DNA of 64,000 nucleotides from Bradyrhizobium sp. CB1650. Its GTDB lineage: Bacteria > Pseudomonadota > Alphaproteobacteria > Rhizobiales > Xanthobacteraceae. This document shows, piece after piece, positions 17,895 through 26,797 of this stretch; positions within the stretch are counted from its first letter, which is position 1; each line of letters opens with the position of its first letter. The position numbers and the translations under genes are program-made. Location of the stretch: the NCBI RefSeq assembly GCF_029761915.1, contig NZ_CP121695.1:1641501-1705500 (forward strand). Direction: 5' to 3'. Under the pieces are notes generated by a model, which was not told where the DNA came from, made no database searches, and worked only from the letters and a program-made list of their open reading frames with translations.

Positions 17895-18293
17895 TCAGGG
17901 TTTTGTCATGAGCAAGCGAAGCGGCAGAAGCGGACCGACTGCGATGTACTCGTGGTCCATGAGATCCTGCTTGGCCAGCGGCAGGCCGTCCATGATCGCG
18001 TGTCCCTCGGCGACGCTCTTGGCATCCAGCAGGAAGACGGCTCCGCTCCCGTCGGATCGCGAATACCATTCACGAACCGTCCCGTTGAGATAGAGCTGCA
18101 CGGTCTGCCTGATTTCATCGGGCATGACGGCCATGACCTGTTCGCGAGTGACGCCCGCCTTGACGGTCAGGATGACCATGACGCCGGTTGTTGGTGACGT
18201 GACTTGTGCTTGGGCAAGGGATGGATCGACCATGGAAGTACCGCCTGTCAGTGCGAGGGTGAGTGCCAAGACGAGGTTGCGGATTGCTTTCAT
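17895..18293 (-). CDS. Small exported protein with YCII/muconolactone-isomerase-like domain
   Basis: A 132-residue protein. The first 30 residues form a signal peptide (RNLVLALTLALTGGTSMVDPSLAQAQ). The rest (GVMVILTVKAGVTREQVMAVMPDEIRQ ... YSRSDGSGAVFLLDAKSVAEGHAIMDGLPL) has the alternating strand/helix pattern of dimeric alpha/beta-barrel proteins such as YCII or muconolactone isomerase. ATG 18293 is preceded by GGAGAAAAG. It is probably co-transcribed with the membrane protein downstream. The fold call rests on pattern only; no catalytic residue can be named. Confidence 0.72.
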   Translation of the reverse strand: MKAIRNLVLALTLALTGGTSMVDPSLAQAQVTSPTTGVMVILTVKAGVTREQVMAVMPDEIRQTVQLYLNGTVREWYSRSDGSGAVFLLDAKSVAEGHAIMDGLPLAKQDLMDHEYIAVGPLLPLRLLMTKP

Positions 18294-18492
18294 CGGTTTC
18301 TTTTCTCCGATCACGACGTTTGCCGCGTTACCGCAAATATTGGTGCGGCTCGTTTGCAATTCGGATGTAAGACCGGTTTTCCGCGAGCGACTATTCGCGA
18401 TTATGTTGACGGGCTATGAAGTATGGCTTCACAGTGCGGCAAGGTGCGCTCGACGGCGTGGAGGCGTTCGTGAGTATCGCCGAACCTGCCGT

Positions 18493-18573
18493 GAGGTGGG
18501 CAAAGCGGAGCGTGCCCACCTCATCTGTAGACGCTGTGGTGGGCACGGCGCTGACGCACCTTTGCCCACCCTA
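18493..18573. repeat. Dispersed hairpin element (GAGGTGGGCA type)
   Basis: A perfect 10-bp inverted repeat GAGGTGGGCA (18493-18502) / TGCCCACCTC (18513-18522), followed by a GGCACGGCGCT...CCTTTGCCCACCCTACG segment. The latter recurs, with A to G change, at about 42926-42952, so this is a dispersed repeat. It lies in the 18294-18590 gap between the exported-protein gene and the end of the FAH-family gene. I see no gene there. Confidence 0.7.
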
Positions 18574-18590
18574 CGACTGCGAACGGGCGG

Positions 18591-19376
18591 TTACCGCCCC
18601 TCGCGCACGAAGCGATTGCGCAATGTGCCGATGCCGGTGATGTCGATCTCCACGACGTCACCATGCTTGATGTCGGGCGAGGCGCCGTCCGTGCCCATCC
18701 AGATCACGTCGCCGGGCCACAGCGTAAAATACTTCGTCAGCTCAATCAGGAACGGCACCACGCCGAAGATCATGTCGTTGGTGCGGAAGCGGTTGGTCTG
18801 CCGGCCGTTGACCCTGACGACCGTTTCCATCTCTCCGAGGTCGGCGTCCGTCTCGATCCATGGACCCATCGGCTTGAACGTGTCGGCGTTTTTCGAGCGC
18901 CACAGGCTGCGATCGGCCCTCTGCCAGGTGCGCTCGCTGACGTCGTTGCCGATGGTGTAGCCGAAGACGCAATCCATCGCGTTCGCTTCGGTGAGATGCT
19001 TGACTTTCTTGCCGATGACGACGACGAGTTCGCCTTCGTAGTGAATCTTCTCGGTCGCAAACGACGGGATCACGACGTCCTCGTCATGCGCGATCAGCGC
19101 ATTCTGGGCGCGATAACCGATTTCGGGCCGGTCGGGCACGGCCGGAATCTCGCCGCGCTTGTCAGCGGCTTCCTTCAGGTGCTTCAGATAGTTGAGCCCG
19201 ACGCAATAGAAGGTGCGCGGCACCAGCGGCAGCTCGATCTTGACCTGTGACAGCGGATGCGTGTGCGACGTACGCTGCCACTCATTGAGGGGATCGCCAT
19301 CGACGGCGATCACTTGGTCACCTTCAAGGATCCCCCAGGAGGTCTTGCCCGAGGCCGTGAATTTCAGCCAGCGCAT
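18591..19376 (-). CDS. Fumarylacetoacetate hydrolase family protein
   Basis: A 261-residue protein of the FAH superfamily. The metal-binding acidic residues are seen as HYEGELVVVIGKK (Glu-x-Glu) and YTIGNDVSER (Asp), followed by a KNADTFKPMGPW loop and a C-terminal GDVIWMGTDGASP...GDVVEIDI segment. Family members hydrolyse or decarboxylate acylpyruvates and related 2-oxo-enol acids at the end of aromatic catabolism. The start is 15 bases after the stop of the flavin monooxygenase, so this is the third gene of an operon with the monooxygenase and an Ldh-type dehydrogenase. The substrate is unknown. Confidence 0.92.
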   Translation of the reverse strand: MRWLKFTASGKTSWGILEGDQVIAVDGDPLNEWQRTSHTHPLSQVKIELPLVPRTFYCVGLNYLKHLKEAADKRGEIPAVPDRPEIGYRAQNALIAHDEDVVIPSFATEKIHYEGELVVVIGKKVKHLTEANAMDCVFGYTIGNDVSERTWQRADRSLWRSKNADTFKPMGPWIETDADLGEMETVVRVNGRQTNRFRTNDMIFGVVPFLIELTKYFTLWPGDVIWMGTDGASPDIKHGDVVEIDITGIGTLRNRFVREGR

Positions 19377-19391
19377 ATCGTGTCCCCGTTC

Positions 19392-20759
19392 TTACTCCGC
19401 CGCATTGCGCGGCTGCACCTTCCAGGCGCCCGCGGCCGGCCGCTTCAGCCCCAGATTTTCGCGCAGCGTCTTGCCGCGATAGTCCTTCTGGAACAATCCG
19501 CGCCGTTGCAGCTCCGGCACGACGTGACGTACGAAATCGGCGTAGGAGCCGGGCACGTAGGTCGCGGCAATGACGAAGCCGTCGCAGCCGCGCTCGACGA
19601 ACATCTCCTCGAGCTTGTCGGCGATCTCCTTGGCGCCACCGACCATCGCGTCCTGCACCTGGCCACGGCCGGAGAAGGTGACGAAGTCGCGCGCGCTCGG
19701 ATTGCTCTTGCCCGATGTCTTCAACACGCCGTCGCGGATGCCCAGGATGCCCTGCATGCTCTTTAATTCTTCGGTGGTGAGCGGTTCATCCAGGTCCTTG
19801 GACGCAAAATCGTAGTTGAGCGCCTCCGCGAGCAGCGACAGCGCATCGATCTGGAGCGGCAGCTTGTTGATCAGCGCCATCCTGTCCTCGGCCTCGGCCT
19901 TGGTCGCGGCGCAGACCGGTGTCGTCAGGTTGCAGAGGAACATCTGGTCGGGATCGCGGCCGGCCTTGGCGGCTTCGCTGCGCACGGCCGCGTAACCGTC
20001 CTTGGCGCCGGCGAGATTGCGCGCGGCGGTGAAGATCACCTCGCCCCAGCGGCCGGCAAAGCGCTGGCCGCGGCCGGACGCGCCGGCCTGGATGATCACG
20101 GGATGGCCCTGGTCCGAGCGCGGCACGGTGAACGGCCCGCGCGATTTGAAGAATTCGCCCTTGTGATCGAGCCGCTTCACCTTGGCCGGATCGGCAAAGC
20201 GGCCACTCTTTTTGTCCATGATGAGCGCGCCGTCTTCCCAGGTGTCCCAATGGCCGAGCACGACCTCCATGAACTCGTCGGCACGGTCGTAGCGGGAGTC
20301 GTGCTCGGGATGGGAGTCCTTGCCCATGTTGAGCGCCTCGCCGTCGTTCAGCGAGGTCACGACGTTCCAGCCCGCGCGCCCACCCGACATCAGGTCTAGG
20401 GTGGCGAAGCGGCGGGCGACGTCGAAGGGCTCGTAATAGGTGGTCGAACAGGTCGCCCCAAGGCCGAGCTTCTCGGTGACCATGCCCATCGTGGTTAGCA
20501 CGACAAGCGGATCCATCTTCACACAGCGGATGCCGTATTCGACGGTGTGGGCGTGATCGTTGCCGTAGCGGTCCGGCATCGCCAGGCGATCATCGAAGAA
20601 CGCCATGTGGAACTTGCCGGCTTCGAGAATTCTGGCGATCTCCTGGTAGTAATCCGCCGACATCGAATCGTCGCGCGAGTCCGGGTGCCGCCAGGAGCTC
20701 GGCAAGTTGGTGCAGTTCTGTGCCTGGAGGAAGCCGACCAGTACCATCTGCCGCGTCAT
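19392..20759 (-). CDS. LLM-class flavin-dependent monooxygenase (NtaA/SnaA/DszA family)
   Basis: A complete 455-residue luciferase-like monooxygenase. Typical motifs: FLQAQNCTNLPSSWRHPDSR near the N-terminus, FHMAFFDDRLAMPDRYG, the GGRAGWNVVTSLNDGEALN segment and QAGASGRGQRFAGRWGEVIF. ATG 20759 is preceded by GGAGAACAGC. It needs FMNH2 from a flavin reductase, which is not found in this operon. It lies 21 bases after the Ldh-type gene and 15 before the FAH-family gene. Together they suggest oxidative attack on a heteroatom compound followed by hydrolysis. It is a paralogue of the truncated gene at 1-425. Confidence 0.93.
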   Translation of the reverse strand: MTRQMVLVGFLQAQNCTNLPSSWRHPDSRDDSMSADYYQEIARILEAGKFHMAFFDDRLAMPDRYGNDHAHTVEYGIRCVKMDPLVVLTTMGMVTEKLGLGATCSTTYYEPFDVARRFATLDLMSGGRAGWNVVTSLNDGEALNMGKDSHPEHDSRYDRADEFMEVVLGHWDTWEDGALIMDKKSGRFADPAKVKRLDHKGEFFKSRGPFTVPRSDQGHPVIIQAGASGRGQRFAGRWGEVIFTAARNLAGAKDGYAAVRSEAAKAGRDPDQMFLCNLTTPVCAATKAEAEDRMALINKLPLQIDALSLLAEALNYDFASKDLDEPLTTEELKSMQGILGIRDGVLKTSGKSNPSARDFVTFSGRGQVQDAMVGGAKEIADKLEEMFVERGCDGFVIAATYVPGSYADFVRHVVPELQRRGLFQKDYRGKTLRENLGLKRPAAGAWKVQPRNAAE

Positions 20760-20780
20760 GCTGCTGTTCTCCGAATTCCA

Positions 20781-21833
20781 TCAGGTCAGATCGAGCTCTT
20801 TGTCGAGCTTGTAGTCGCGCGCCAGTGCACGCAGCTTCTCCCAGGTCGCATCCTCGATCTCGATGCCGTCGCGTAGCCGCTGCTGCTCGCGGATGTGCTC
20901 GATCTCGCCGGGATAGAAGACGCCTTTGCTTCCCTCGGACGGCGGCGTCGATTTCAGGTAGCGCGCGAACTCTGCGACCTCGCGCTTGAAGTCCTTTAGC
21001 GGGCGGAACGCCGCGACGTTGAACACCGCCATGAAGCAGCCGTCATTGTGCCGGCCGGTCGGCTCGACGCCGAAGCCGAGCCCCGTCAGCAGGCCGCAGA
21101 GCACTTCGACCATGGCGGCCAGGCCGCTGCCCTTGTAGCCTTCGGTGCCCCCGAGCGGCAGCAGCGCGCCGCCCTTGCGGTACTGCGTGGGGTCGGTGGT
21201 GTGCCGTCCCTCCGCATCGATGATCCATCCTGTCGGAATCGCCTCGCCGCGGGCCACCGCAAGCTGGATCTTGCCGGCGGCCACCGCCGAGGTCGCCATG
21301 TCCAGATAAAATGGCGCGTCGAGATCGGAGGGGACCGCGATCGAGATCGGGTTGGTGCCGAGCCGCGCCTCCCTGCCGCCGAACGGGGCCACATGTTTCG
21401 GCGAGCGCCCGGAGTCCGCCGTCGCGATCCCGATCATGCCCTCGCGCATCGCCATCAGCGGATAGGCGGCGAGCCGGCCGACATGGCTCTGTCGGAACAC
21501 GGTGCAGGCGGCGACATTGGCCGTCCTCGCCTTCTCGATCGTCAGCGCCATCGCCTTGGCGTTGACGTGGAAGCCAAAACCCCAATTGCCGTCGATCACG
21601 GTCGTGGTCGGCGACTCCTGGACGACGGTCCATTGCGCGCCGGGGACGATGTGCCCGGCCTTGATCCGATCGATGTAGGTGGGAACTGCGATGACGCCGT
21701 GCGAATCGTGCCCGGCGAGGTTGGCATTGATGCAACCGATCGCAACCGCGTCGGCTTCCTCGGCGGAGGCCCCGGCGGCGCGGAGCAGTGCTGCGCTGAT
21801 GCGCGTGAGGCGCGCGGCCTTGACGATCGGCAT
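20781..21833 (-). CDS. Ldh_2-family malate/L-lactate-type dehydrogenase
   Basis: A 350-residue NAD(P)-dependent dehydrogenase of the YlbC/ComC/Ldh_2 family, unrelated to classical lactate dehydrogenase. The active-site signature is AGHDSHGVIAVPTYIDRIKAG (His near residue 42-45), followed by FRQSHVGRLAAYPL and DMATSAVAAGKI, all typical of the family. ATG 21833 follows CGAGGGAACGCC. Relatives act on malate, sulfolactate, ureidoglycolate or 2,3-diketogulonate. It is the first gene of the operon with the monooxygenase and FAH-type hydrolase, and probably reduces or oxidises a 2-hydroxy/2-oxo acid intermediate. Confidence 0.92.
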   Translation of the reverse strand: MPIVKAARLTRISAALLRAAGASAEEADAVAIGCINANLAGHDSHGVIAVPTYIDRIKAGHIVPGAQWTVVQESPTTTVIDGNWGFGFHVNAKAMALTIEKARTANVAACTVFRQSHVGRLAAYPLMAMREGMIGIATADSGRSPKHVAPFGGREARLGTNPISIAVPSDLDAPFYLDMATSAVAAGKIQLAVARGEAIPTGWIIDAEGRHTTDPTQYRKGGALLPLGGTEGYKGSGLAAMVEVLCGLLTGLGFGVEPTGRHNDGCFMAVFNVAAFRPLKDFKREVAEFARYLKSTPPSEGSKGVFYPGEIEHIREQQRLRDGIEIEDATWEKLRALARDYKLDKELDLT

Positions 21834-22136
21834 GGCGTTCCCTCGGTCCCCGCCTTCGGGCGCTGGTTGTTGGCGCCATCGTCTCAAAGCGCAGGTGCGA
21901 TATCAATCTCCCGTAAACCAATACAGGGCTGCAAATTCGTAAAGAGAATGCGCCTTTCGTCGAGAGGCTGCGCCCGTACACATCCCGTGCGGCGGCATTT
22001 TCGACAGTTTGGTGATGGCTGTTCGCAGCTCGTTCACTTTGATCAACGGTTTGCGGCGCGCAATAACGACCACTTAGTTGATCGGCGTCGATAACGTCCC
22101 GGGAAAAAACGGCAGGAATGCCCGGGAGTTGAGACC
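21834..22136. other. Divergent intergenic region, no gene seen
   Basis: This 303-base gap separates the Ldh-first operon (minus strand) from the GAF/GGDEF/EAL gene (plus strand). It should hold both promoters. I see no convincing open frame, RNA gene or strong palindrome in it. Confidence 0.6.
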
Positions 22137-25100
22137 TTGCAGACGACCCTCGCGCGCACATTTGCAGCGTTGAGTGCCATCAACGAAGCCATCCTGTATG
22201 CGGCATCGCCGGACGAGCTGTACCAGAAGGTCTGCGACGCCGGGTTTTCGAGCGGGGATTTTTTGGCTGTCTCGGTGTTCCTGGTCGAGCCGGACAGCCC
22301 GCGGCTCCGCTATGCGGCCGGCTGCGGTGAGGACGTTGCGCGGCTGAGGTCGATCGAGATTACGATCGAGGAGGGGACCCCGGAAGGATCGGGCGTCGGT
22401 GGCGAGGCGTTTCGCAGCCAAAAGCTATGCATCAGCAACGATTTTCTGAACGATCCGCGCTCGCTGGCGTGGCGCGAAAGCGTAGTCAAAGCGGGCGTCG
22501 GCGCCGCGGCCGCGCTGCCGCTGCTCTGCAATGGCAAGAGCGTCGGCGTGCTGTTCGTCACCCGGAGCGAGGCCGGCTCGCTGAGCGAGCAGATGGTATC
22601 GCTGTTCGAGCGCATGTCGGCGAACATCTCCTATGCGCTGGACAATCTTGCGCGCGAGACCGCGCGGCAGACCGGCGAGCGGGCGACGCGGCGGCTCAAC
22701 CGCATGTTCGGTGCGCTGAGCGCGACCAACGAGGCCATTCTGCGCGCCAAGACCGAACACGAGCTGTATCAGCTCGTGTGCGACGCCTCCGTGCACGGCG
22801 GCAAGTCGCTGGCGACCTTCGTGCTGCTCAAGGAGCGGAATTCCCACTGGCTGAGGCCGGTCGCCGGCACCGGCCAGAACCTGGACCTCGTTGCCCAGAC
22901 GAAGTACTCCGTCGATCCCGACAATCCCTACGGCCGCGGCATTTCCGGAAATGTCTTCCGGACGCAGAAGCCTTGCGTCGAGGACGACCTGGTCAGCCGC
23001 ACCAAGGGAACGCCGTGGGAGCAGGCCAACGTCAACACGGGCGTCGCGGCCTGCGTCGCGGCTCCGCTGATCAAGCACGGCGAGAGCATCGGCGTCATCC
23101 TCTCCTTCATCAGTCGATCCTGGGCGAAGGACGACGAAGTCGTCGCGCTCATGCTGCGCATGGCCGAGAACGTCTGCTTCGCGATCGAGAATTTCGACCG
23201 CGAGGCGGAGAAGGCCAGGATTGCCGACGAGGAGGACCGCCTGGCGCGCATGTATGCGGCGCTCAGCGCGACCAACGAGGCGATCCTGCGTGCGCGGTCG
23301 CGAAACGATCTGTTCGACCTCGTGTGCGAAGCCACGGTGCATGGCGCCAAGTTCGCCTCGACCTCGATTGCGCTGGTCGATCGCGATGCCGAGCTGCTTC
23401 GTGTCGTTGCGAGCTACGGCCCCAACAAGGATGAGGTTCGCCGCTTCAAGCTTTCGACGTCGGACAAGATCCCTGAGGGGCGGGGCCTGGTCGGCACGGC
23501 GTTCCGTACGCGGCAACCGAGCATCAGCAACGATTTGTCGACCGATGAACGCATGACGTCATGGCGTGAAATCGCGCGGCGCGCCGGCATTGCGTCGGCG
23601 GCTGCCCTGCCGCTGTTCAACGGCAGCAGGATCGAAGGCGTATTCCTGTTCCATGCGTTCCAGCGCGACACGTTTACCCCCGAATTCATCGAGCTGCTCC
23701 AGCGATTGCAGGCGAACGTCGCCTTCGCGCTGGAAAACTTCGATCGTGCGGAGGAGAAGGCGCGGGCCGACAGGCAGCGCAACCGCCTGAGCGGGATGTT
23801 CGAGGCGCTCAGCGCCACCAACGAAGCCATCATGCGCGCCAAGACGCGCGAGCAGCTATTCGAGGCGGCGTGCCAGGCGGCGGTGCTGGGCGATGTGTTC
23901 GCCTCGGCGACGATTGGCATCATGGACGAAAGACACGAGCTCGTTCGCGTGGTCGCCGTGAAGGGACGCCTCCAGGAGCGCATGGTCGGACGTACCTGCG
24001 TTGTTTCCGCCGATCACCCCGAGGGCCAGGGAATCATCGGGACCTCGTTGCGGACCCGCCGGCCGAGCGTCATGAACGACTACATGAACGACCCGGGATC
24101 GGTGCACTGGCGCTCCAAGGCGTCCGAGGACGGAACCCGGGCCGCGGCCAGCTTTCCGCTTTTGCGGTCCGGTCAGGAGCCGATCGGCGTTCTGCTTTTC
24201 CTGGCGCCGGAAGAGAACACGTTCACGCCCGATCTGGTCGAACTGCTGGGGCGGCTGGCCGAAAACGTCTCCTTCGCCCTCGACAATTTCGATCGCGCCG
24301 AGGAGAAGGCCCGCACCGAGGCGCAGAAGGAACGCCTGACGCGCATGTTCGCGGCGCTCAGCGCGACCAATGAAGCGATCATGCGGGCCAAGTCCCGCGC
24401 CGAATTGTTCGATCTCGTCTGCCTCGCCGCATCGACGGGCGGCAAGTTCACCTCGACCACCATTGCCCTCGCCGTGGCCGACGGCGATCTGCTCCAGATC
24501 GTCGCCGCCGCCGGCCCCGCGGCCGACACGACGCGCAACGTCAGGCTTTCAGTCGACGCCGCGCGCCCCGAAGGTCGGGGCATGGCCGGCACGGCGTTCC
24601 GGACCCGGCAGCCTTGCATCAGCAACGATTATCTGAACGACGACCGCGTCAGTGCATTTCACGCCATCGTCCGCAAGGACGGGGCGAGGTCGGGCGCAGC
24701 GTTCCCGCTGATCGTCCACGACCAGCCGGTCGGCGTCATGATCTACATGTCGACCGAAAAGGGCACCTTCACGGCTGAATTCGTCGAGCTGTTGCAGCGC
24801 CTGGCCGACAACGTCTCCTTCGCGATGGAGAATTTCGACCGCGCCGACGAGAAGAACAAGGCGGACGAGCGGATCGAATATCTCGCCTCCCATGACAGCC
24901 TGACCAACCTGCCGAACCGCGAGACCTTCAACGGCCTGTTGCGCCAGGCGATCGACACGGCGCAGCGTCACGACCACCGCTTCGCGCTGCTGTTCATCGA
25001 TCTCGACCGGTTCAAGGTCATCAACGATTCGCTCGGCCACGAGGCCGGCGATCTGCTCCTGCTCGAGGTCGCCGACCGCTTGCGCAATGCGCTGCGGGCG

Positions 25101-26249
25101 AGCGACGTCGTGGCGCGGCTTGGCGGCGACGAATTCGTCGTCATCCTCGACCAGTGCGGCGAGATCGACGACGTCCAGCACATCGCGACCGAATTGCTGT
25201 CGGCGCTCGGCAAGCCCATGGAGCTCGCCGGCCACGAGTGCCACACCACCGCCTCGATCGGCATCGCGATGTATCCGGCGAACGGCGCCGATGCGCAGAC
25301 GCTGACCAAGAACGCCGACATGGCGATGTACCTCGCCAAGGAGGACGGCAAGAACGGCTATCGCTTCTTCTCCAAGGAGGTGAAGACGCAGTCGATCGAG
25401 CGCCTTTCGCTCGAAAGCGCGCTGCGGCGCGCGCTGGAGCGCGACCAGTTCTCGCTGAACTACCAGCCCAAGGTGGACATGGCGACCGGCCAGATCACCG
25501 GTGTCGAGGCGTTGCTGCGCTGGACGCATCCCGATCTCGGCAGCGTCTCGCCGGCGCAGTTCATTCCGCTCGCCGAGGAGACCGGCCTGATCGTGCCGAT
25601 CGGCCGCTGGGTGTTGAAGGAGGCCTGCGCGCAGGCGATGGCCTGGCAGCGTCGCGGCCTGTTGCCGCTGTCGATGGCGGTCAACCTGTCGCCGCGCCAG
25701 TTCGCCGACGAGCACCTGTTGCAGGACGTCGATGAGGCGCTTGCGGCCAGCGGCATGTCGCCGGTGCTGCTCCAGCTCGAGGTCACCGAGAGCATGATGA
25801 TGCGCAATGTCGGCCGTGCGCTGAAGGTGCTCGATGCCATCCAGAGCCGCGGCATTCGCCTCGCCATCGACGACTTCGGAACCGGTTACTCGTCGATGTC
25901 GCTGATGAAGCACTTCCCGATCGACACCATCAAGATCGATCGTTCCTTCGTGCGCGACCTGCCGCAGGATTCGGAGGATCAGGCGATCGCGCAGGCGATC
26001 ATCAGCATGGGCAAGGCGCTCGGCATGACCGTGGTCGCCGAGGGCGTCGAGAATGCCGAGCAGGAGGCGTTCCTGCGCAGCCACGGCTGCGACGAGATGC
26101 AGGGCTATCTCATCTCCAAGCCGCTTCCGCCACGGCAGATGGCCGAGCTGCTTCGGCCGATGGTGCTGCCGGTTGCGCCGCCGCTTCTGCCGGAGCTCGA
26201 CGCGGCCGACGGAAGCGCGGAGTCACGGCTGAAACGCGCTGTCGTCTGA
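22137..26249 (+). CDS. Penta-GAF diguanylate cyclase/phosphodiesterase (GGDEF-EAL)
   Basis: A 1370-residue cytoplasmic c-di-GMP enzyme. TTG 22137 follows CGGGAG; no membrane segment or signal peptide is visible. Five GAF-like units of about 182 residues start near residues 5, 186, 369, 550 and 732, each opened by a variant of ALSATNEAI. A GGDEF domain begins at about 910 (ASHDSLTNLPNRE); the RASD inhibitory site precedes RLGGDEF at about 993. The EAL domain has intact EALLRW, NLSPRQF, LEVTES, DDFGTGYSS, KIDRSFV and EGVEN motifs. Both activities therefore look possible. The GAF units probably sense ligands or redox state, or mediate dimerisation. Signals are unknown. No regulator is adjacent. 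Confidence 0.95.
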   Translation: MQTTLARTFAALSAINEAILYAASPDELYQKVCDAGFSSGDFLAVSVFLVEPDSPRLRYAAGCGEDVARLRSIEITIEEGTPEGSGVGGEAFRSQKLCISNDFLNDPRSLAWRESVVKAGVGAAAALPLLCNGKSVGVLFVTRSEAGSLSEQMVSLFERMSANISYALDNLARETARQTGERATRRLNRMFGALSATNEAILRAKTEHELYQLVCDASVHGGKSLATFVLLKERNSHWLRPVAGTGQNLDLVAQTKYSVDPDNPYGRGISGNVFRTQKPCVEDDLVSRTKGTPWEQANVNTGVAACVAAPLIKHGESIGVILSFISRSWAKDDEVVALMLRMAENVCFAIENFDREAEKARIADEEDRLARMYAALSATNEAILRARSRNDLFDLVCEATVHGAKFASTSIALVDRDAELLRVVASYGPNKDEVRRFKLSTSDKIPEGRGLVGTAFRTRQPSISNDLSTDERMTSWREIARRAGIASAAALPLFNGSRIEGVFLFHAFQRDTFTPEFIELLQRLQANVAFALENFDRAEEKARADRQRNRLSGMFEALSATNEAIMRAKTREQLFEAACQAAVLGDVFASATIGIMDERHELVRVVAVKGRLQERMVGRTCVVSADHPEGQGIIGTSLRTRRPSVMNDYMNDPGSVHWRSKASEDGTRAAASFPLLRSGQEPIGVLLFLAPEENTFTPDLVELLGRLAENVSFALDNFDRAEEKARTEAQKERLTRMFAALSATNEAIMRAKSRAELFDLVCLAASTGGKFTSTTIALAVADGDLLQIVAAAGPAADTTRNVRLSVDAARPEGRGMAGTAFRTRQPCISNDYLNDDRVSAFHAIVRKDGARSGAAFPLIVHDQPVGVMIYMSTEKGTFTAEFVELLQRLADNVSFAMENFDRADEKNKADERIEYLASHDSLTNLPNRETFNGLLRQAIDTAQRHDHRFALLFIDLDRFKVINDSLGHEAGDLLLLEVADRLRNALRASDVVARLGGDEFVVILDQCGEIDDVQHIATELLSALGKPMELAGHECHTTASIGIAMYPANGADAQTLTKNADMAMYLAKEDGKNGYRFFSKEVKTQSIERLSLESALRRALERDQFSLNYQPKVDMATGQITGVEALLRWTHPDLGSVSPAQFIPLAEETGLIVPIGRWVLKEACAQAMAWQRRGLLPLSMAVNLSPRQFADEHLLQDVDEALAASGMSPVLLQLEVTESMMMRNVGRALKVLDAIQSRGIRLAIDDFGTGYSSMSLMKHFPIDTIKIDRSFVRDLPQDSEDQAIAQAIISMGKALGMTVVAEGVENAEQEAFLRSHGCDEMQGYLISKPLPPRQMAELLRPMVLPVAPPLLPELDAADGSAESRLKRAVV
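22149..24860 (+). repeat. Five in-frame tandem GAF repeats (about 546 bp period)
   Basis: The unit junctions recur at about 22150, 22692, 23240, 23785 and 24331, a period of 541-548 bases. Each unit opens with ALSATNEAI (ALSAINEAI in the first) and carries a middle FRT/RQPSISND-type stretch and an end ENFDRAEEKA-type linker. Units diverge in sequence, with unit 1 the most different, so the duplication is not recent. Confidence 0.88.
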
Positions 26250-26573
26250 CGGCTGCGGATGCAGATCGCGCACGTTGCGATCGCCGCTCTCGGTCTTGCT
26301 CGGAAAATCCCGGGGCTCTGGCAGCGAGGTCTGCTCGACGAATAGGGCGAGAATCGTCCGCGCGCCTTCGGCGAAGCTCGCCCCCTCGCTCAAGCCGAGC
26401 TCAGAGCACCATGCAGGCCTCATCGGCTCATGATCGTCGAACACCGTCATCGCCGGGCCCCACCACCAGGCAGGGGCCGGCGAACGTTCGTGCTCGGGCA
26501 CGGCGTGCCAGCGGGCAAACTCGTCCATCACGCGCTCGAACTCCAGGCGGGCAGCCTGATGCATTCGCTCCAT
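26223..26573 (-). CDS. Small unknown protein (WWWGP motif)
   Basis: A 116-residue protein beginning MERMHQAARLEFERVMDEF. GAGGAGC stands directly before ATG 26573, a strong start; the frame extends upstream but without such a site. It contains a helical N-terminus, a PAPAWWWGPAMTVFDDHEPMR stretch and a polar C-terminal tail. The last 27 bases overlap, on the other strand, the end of the GGDEF-EAL gene. I do not recognise the family. The good start site and non-random composition support a real gene. Confidence 0.65.
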   Translation of the reverse strand: MERMHQAARLEFERVMDEFARWHAVPEHERSPAPAWWWGPAMTVFDDHEPMRPAWCSELGLSEGASFAEGARTILALFVEQTSLPEPRDFPSKTESGDRNVRDLHPQPSDDSAFQP

Positions 26574-26797
26574 GCTCCTCGGCTTCCGCGCGTGAAGACA
26601 GGCCGATGCGTGGGAATCGGATCGTGGCTTCGACGCTCGGAAGAAAATCGGCTCGCGCAATCGGCGCGGCACGCAGGCCGGCATCGTTGCCAGCGACGCA
26701 GAAAATCCGGGCGCCGCGAGACACGCCGACGTCGGCAGGGATTGCCGATTTTACCCACTCATCCGCACGGCGAGCAAGATGGGGGCGCAAGGGTTGC

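Noticed and set aside
22149..24860. Tandem repeats first considered as a possible mobile or CRISPR-like array
   Set aside because: The period is about 546 bases, in frame, and encodes GAF-type units. This is a protein domain duplication.
24549..26084. Minus-strand open frame of 511 codons opposite the GGDEF-EAL region
   Set aside because: The opposite strand carries intact GGDEF and EAL motifs. The frame is a codon-bias shadow with Arg/His/Leu-rich product.
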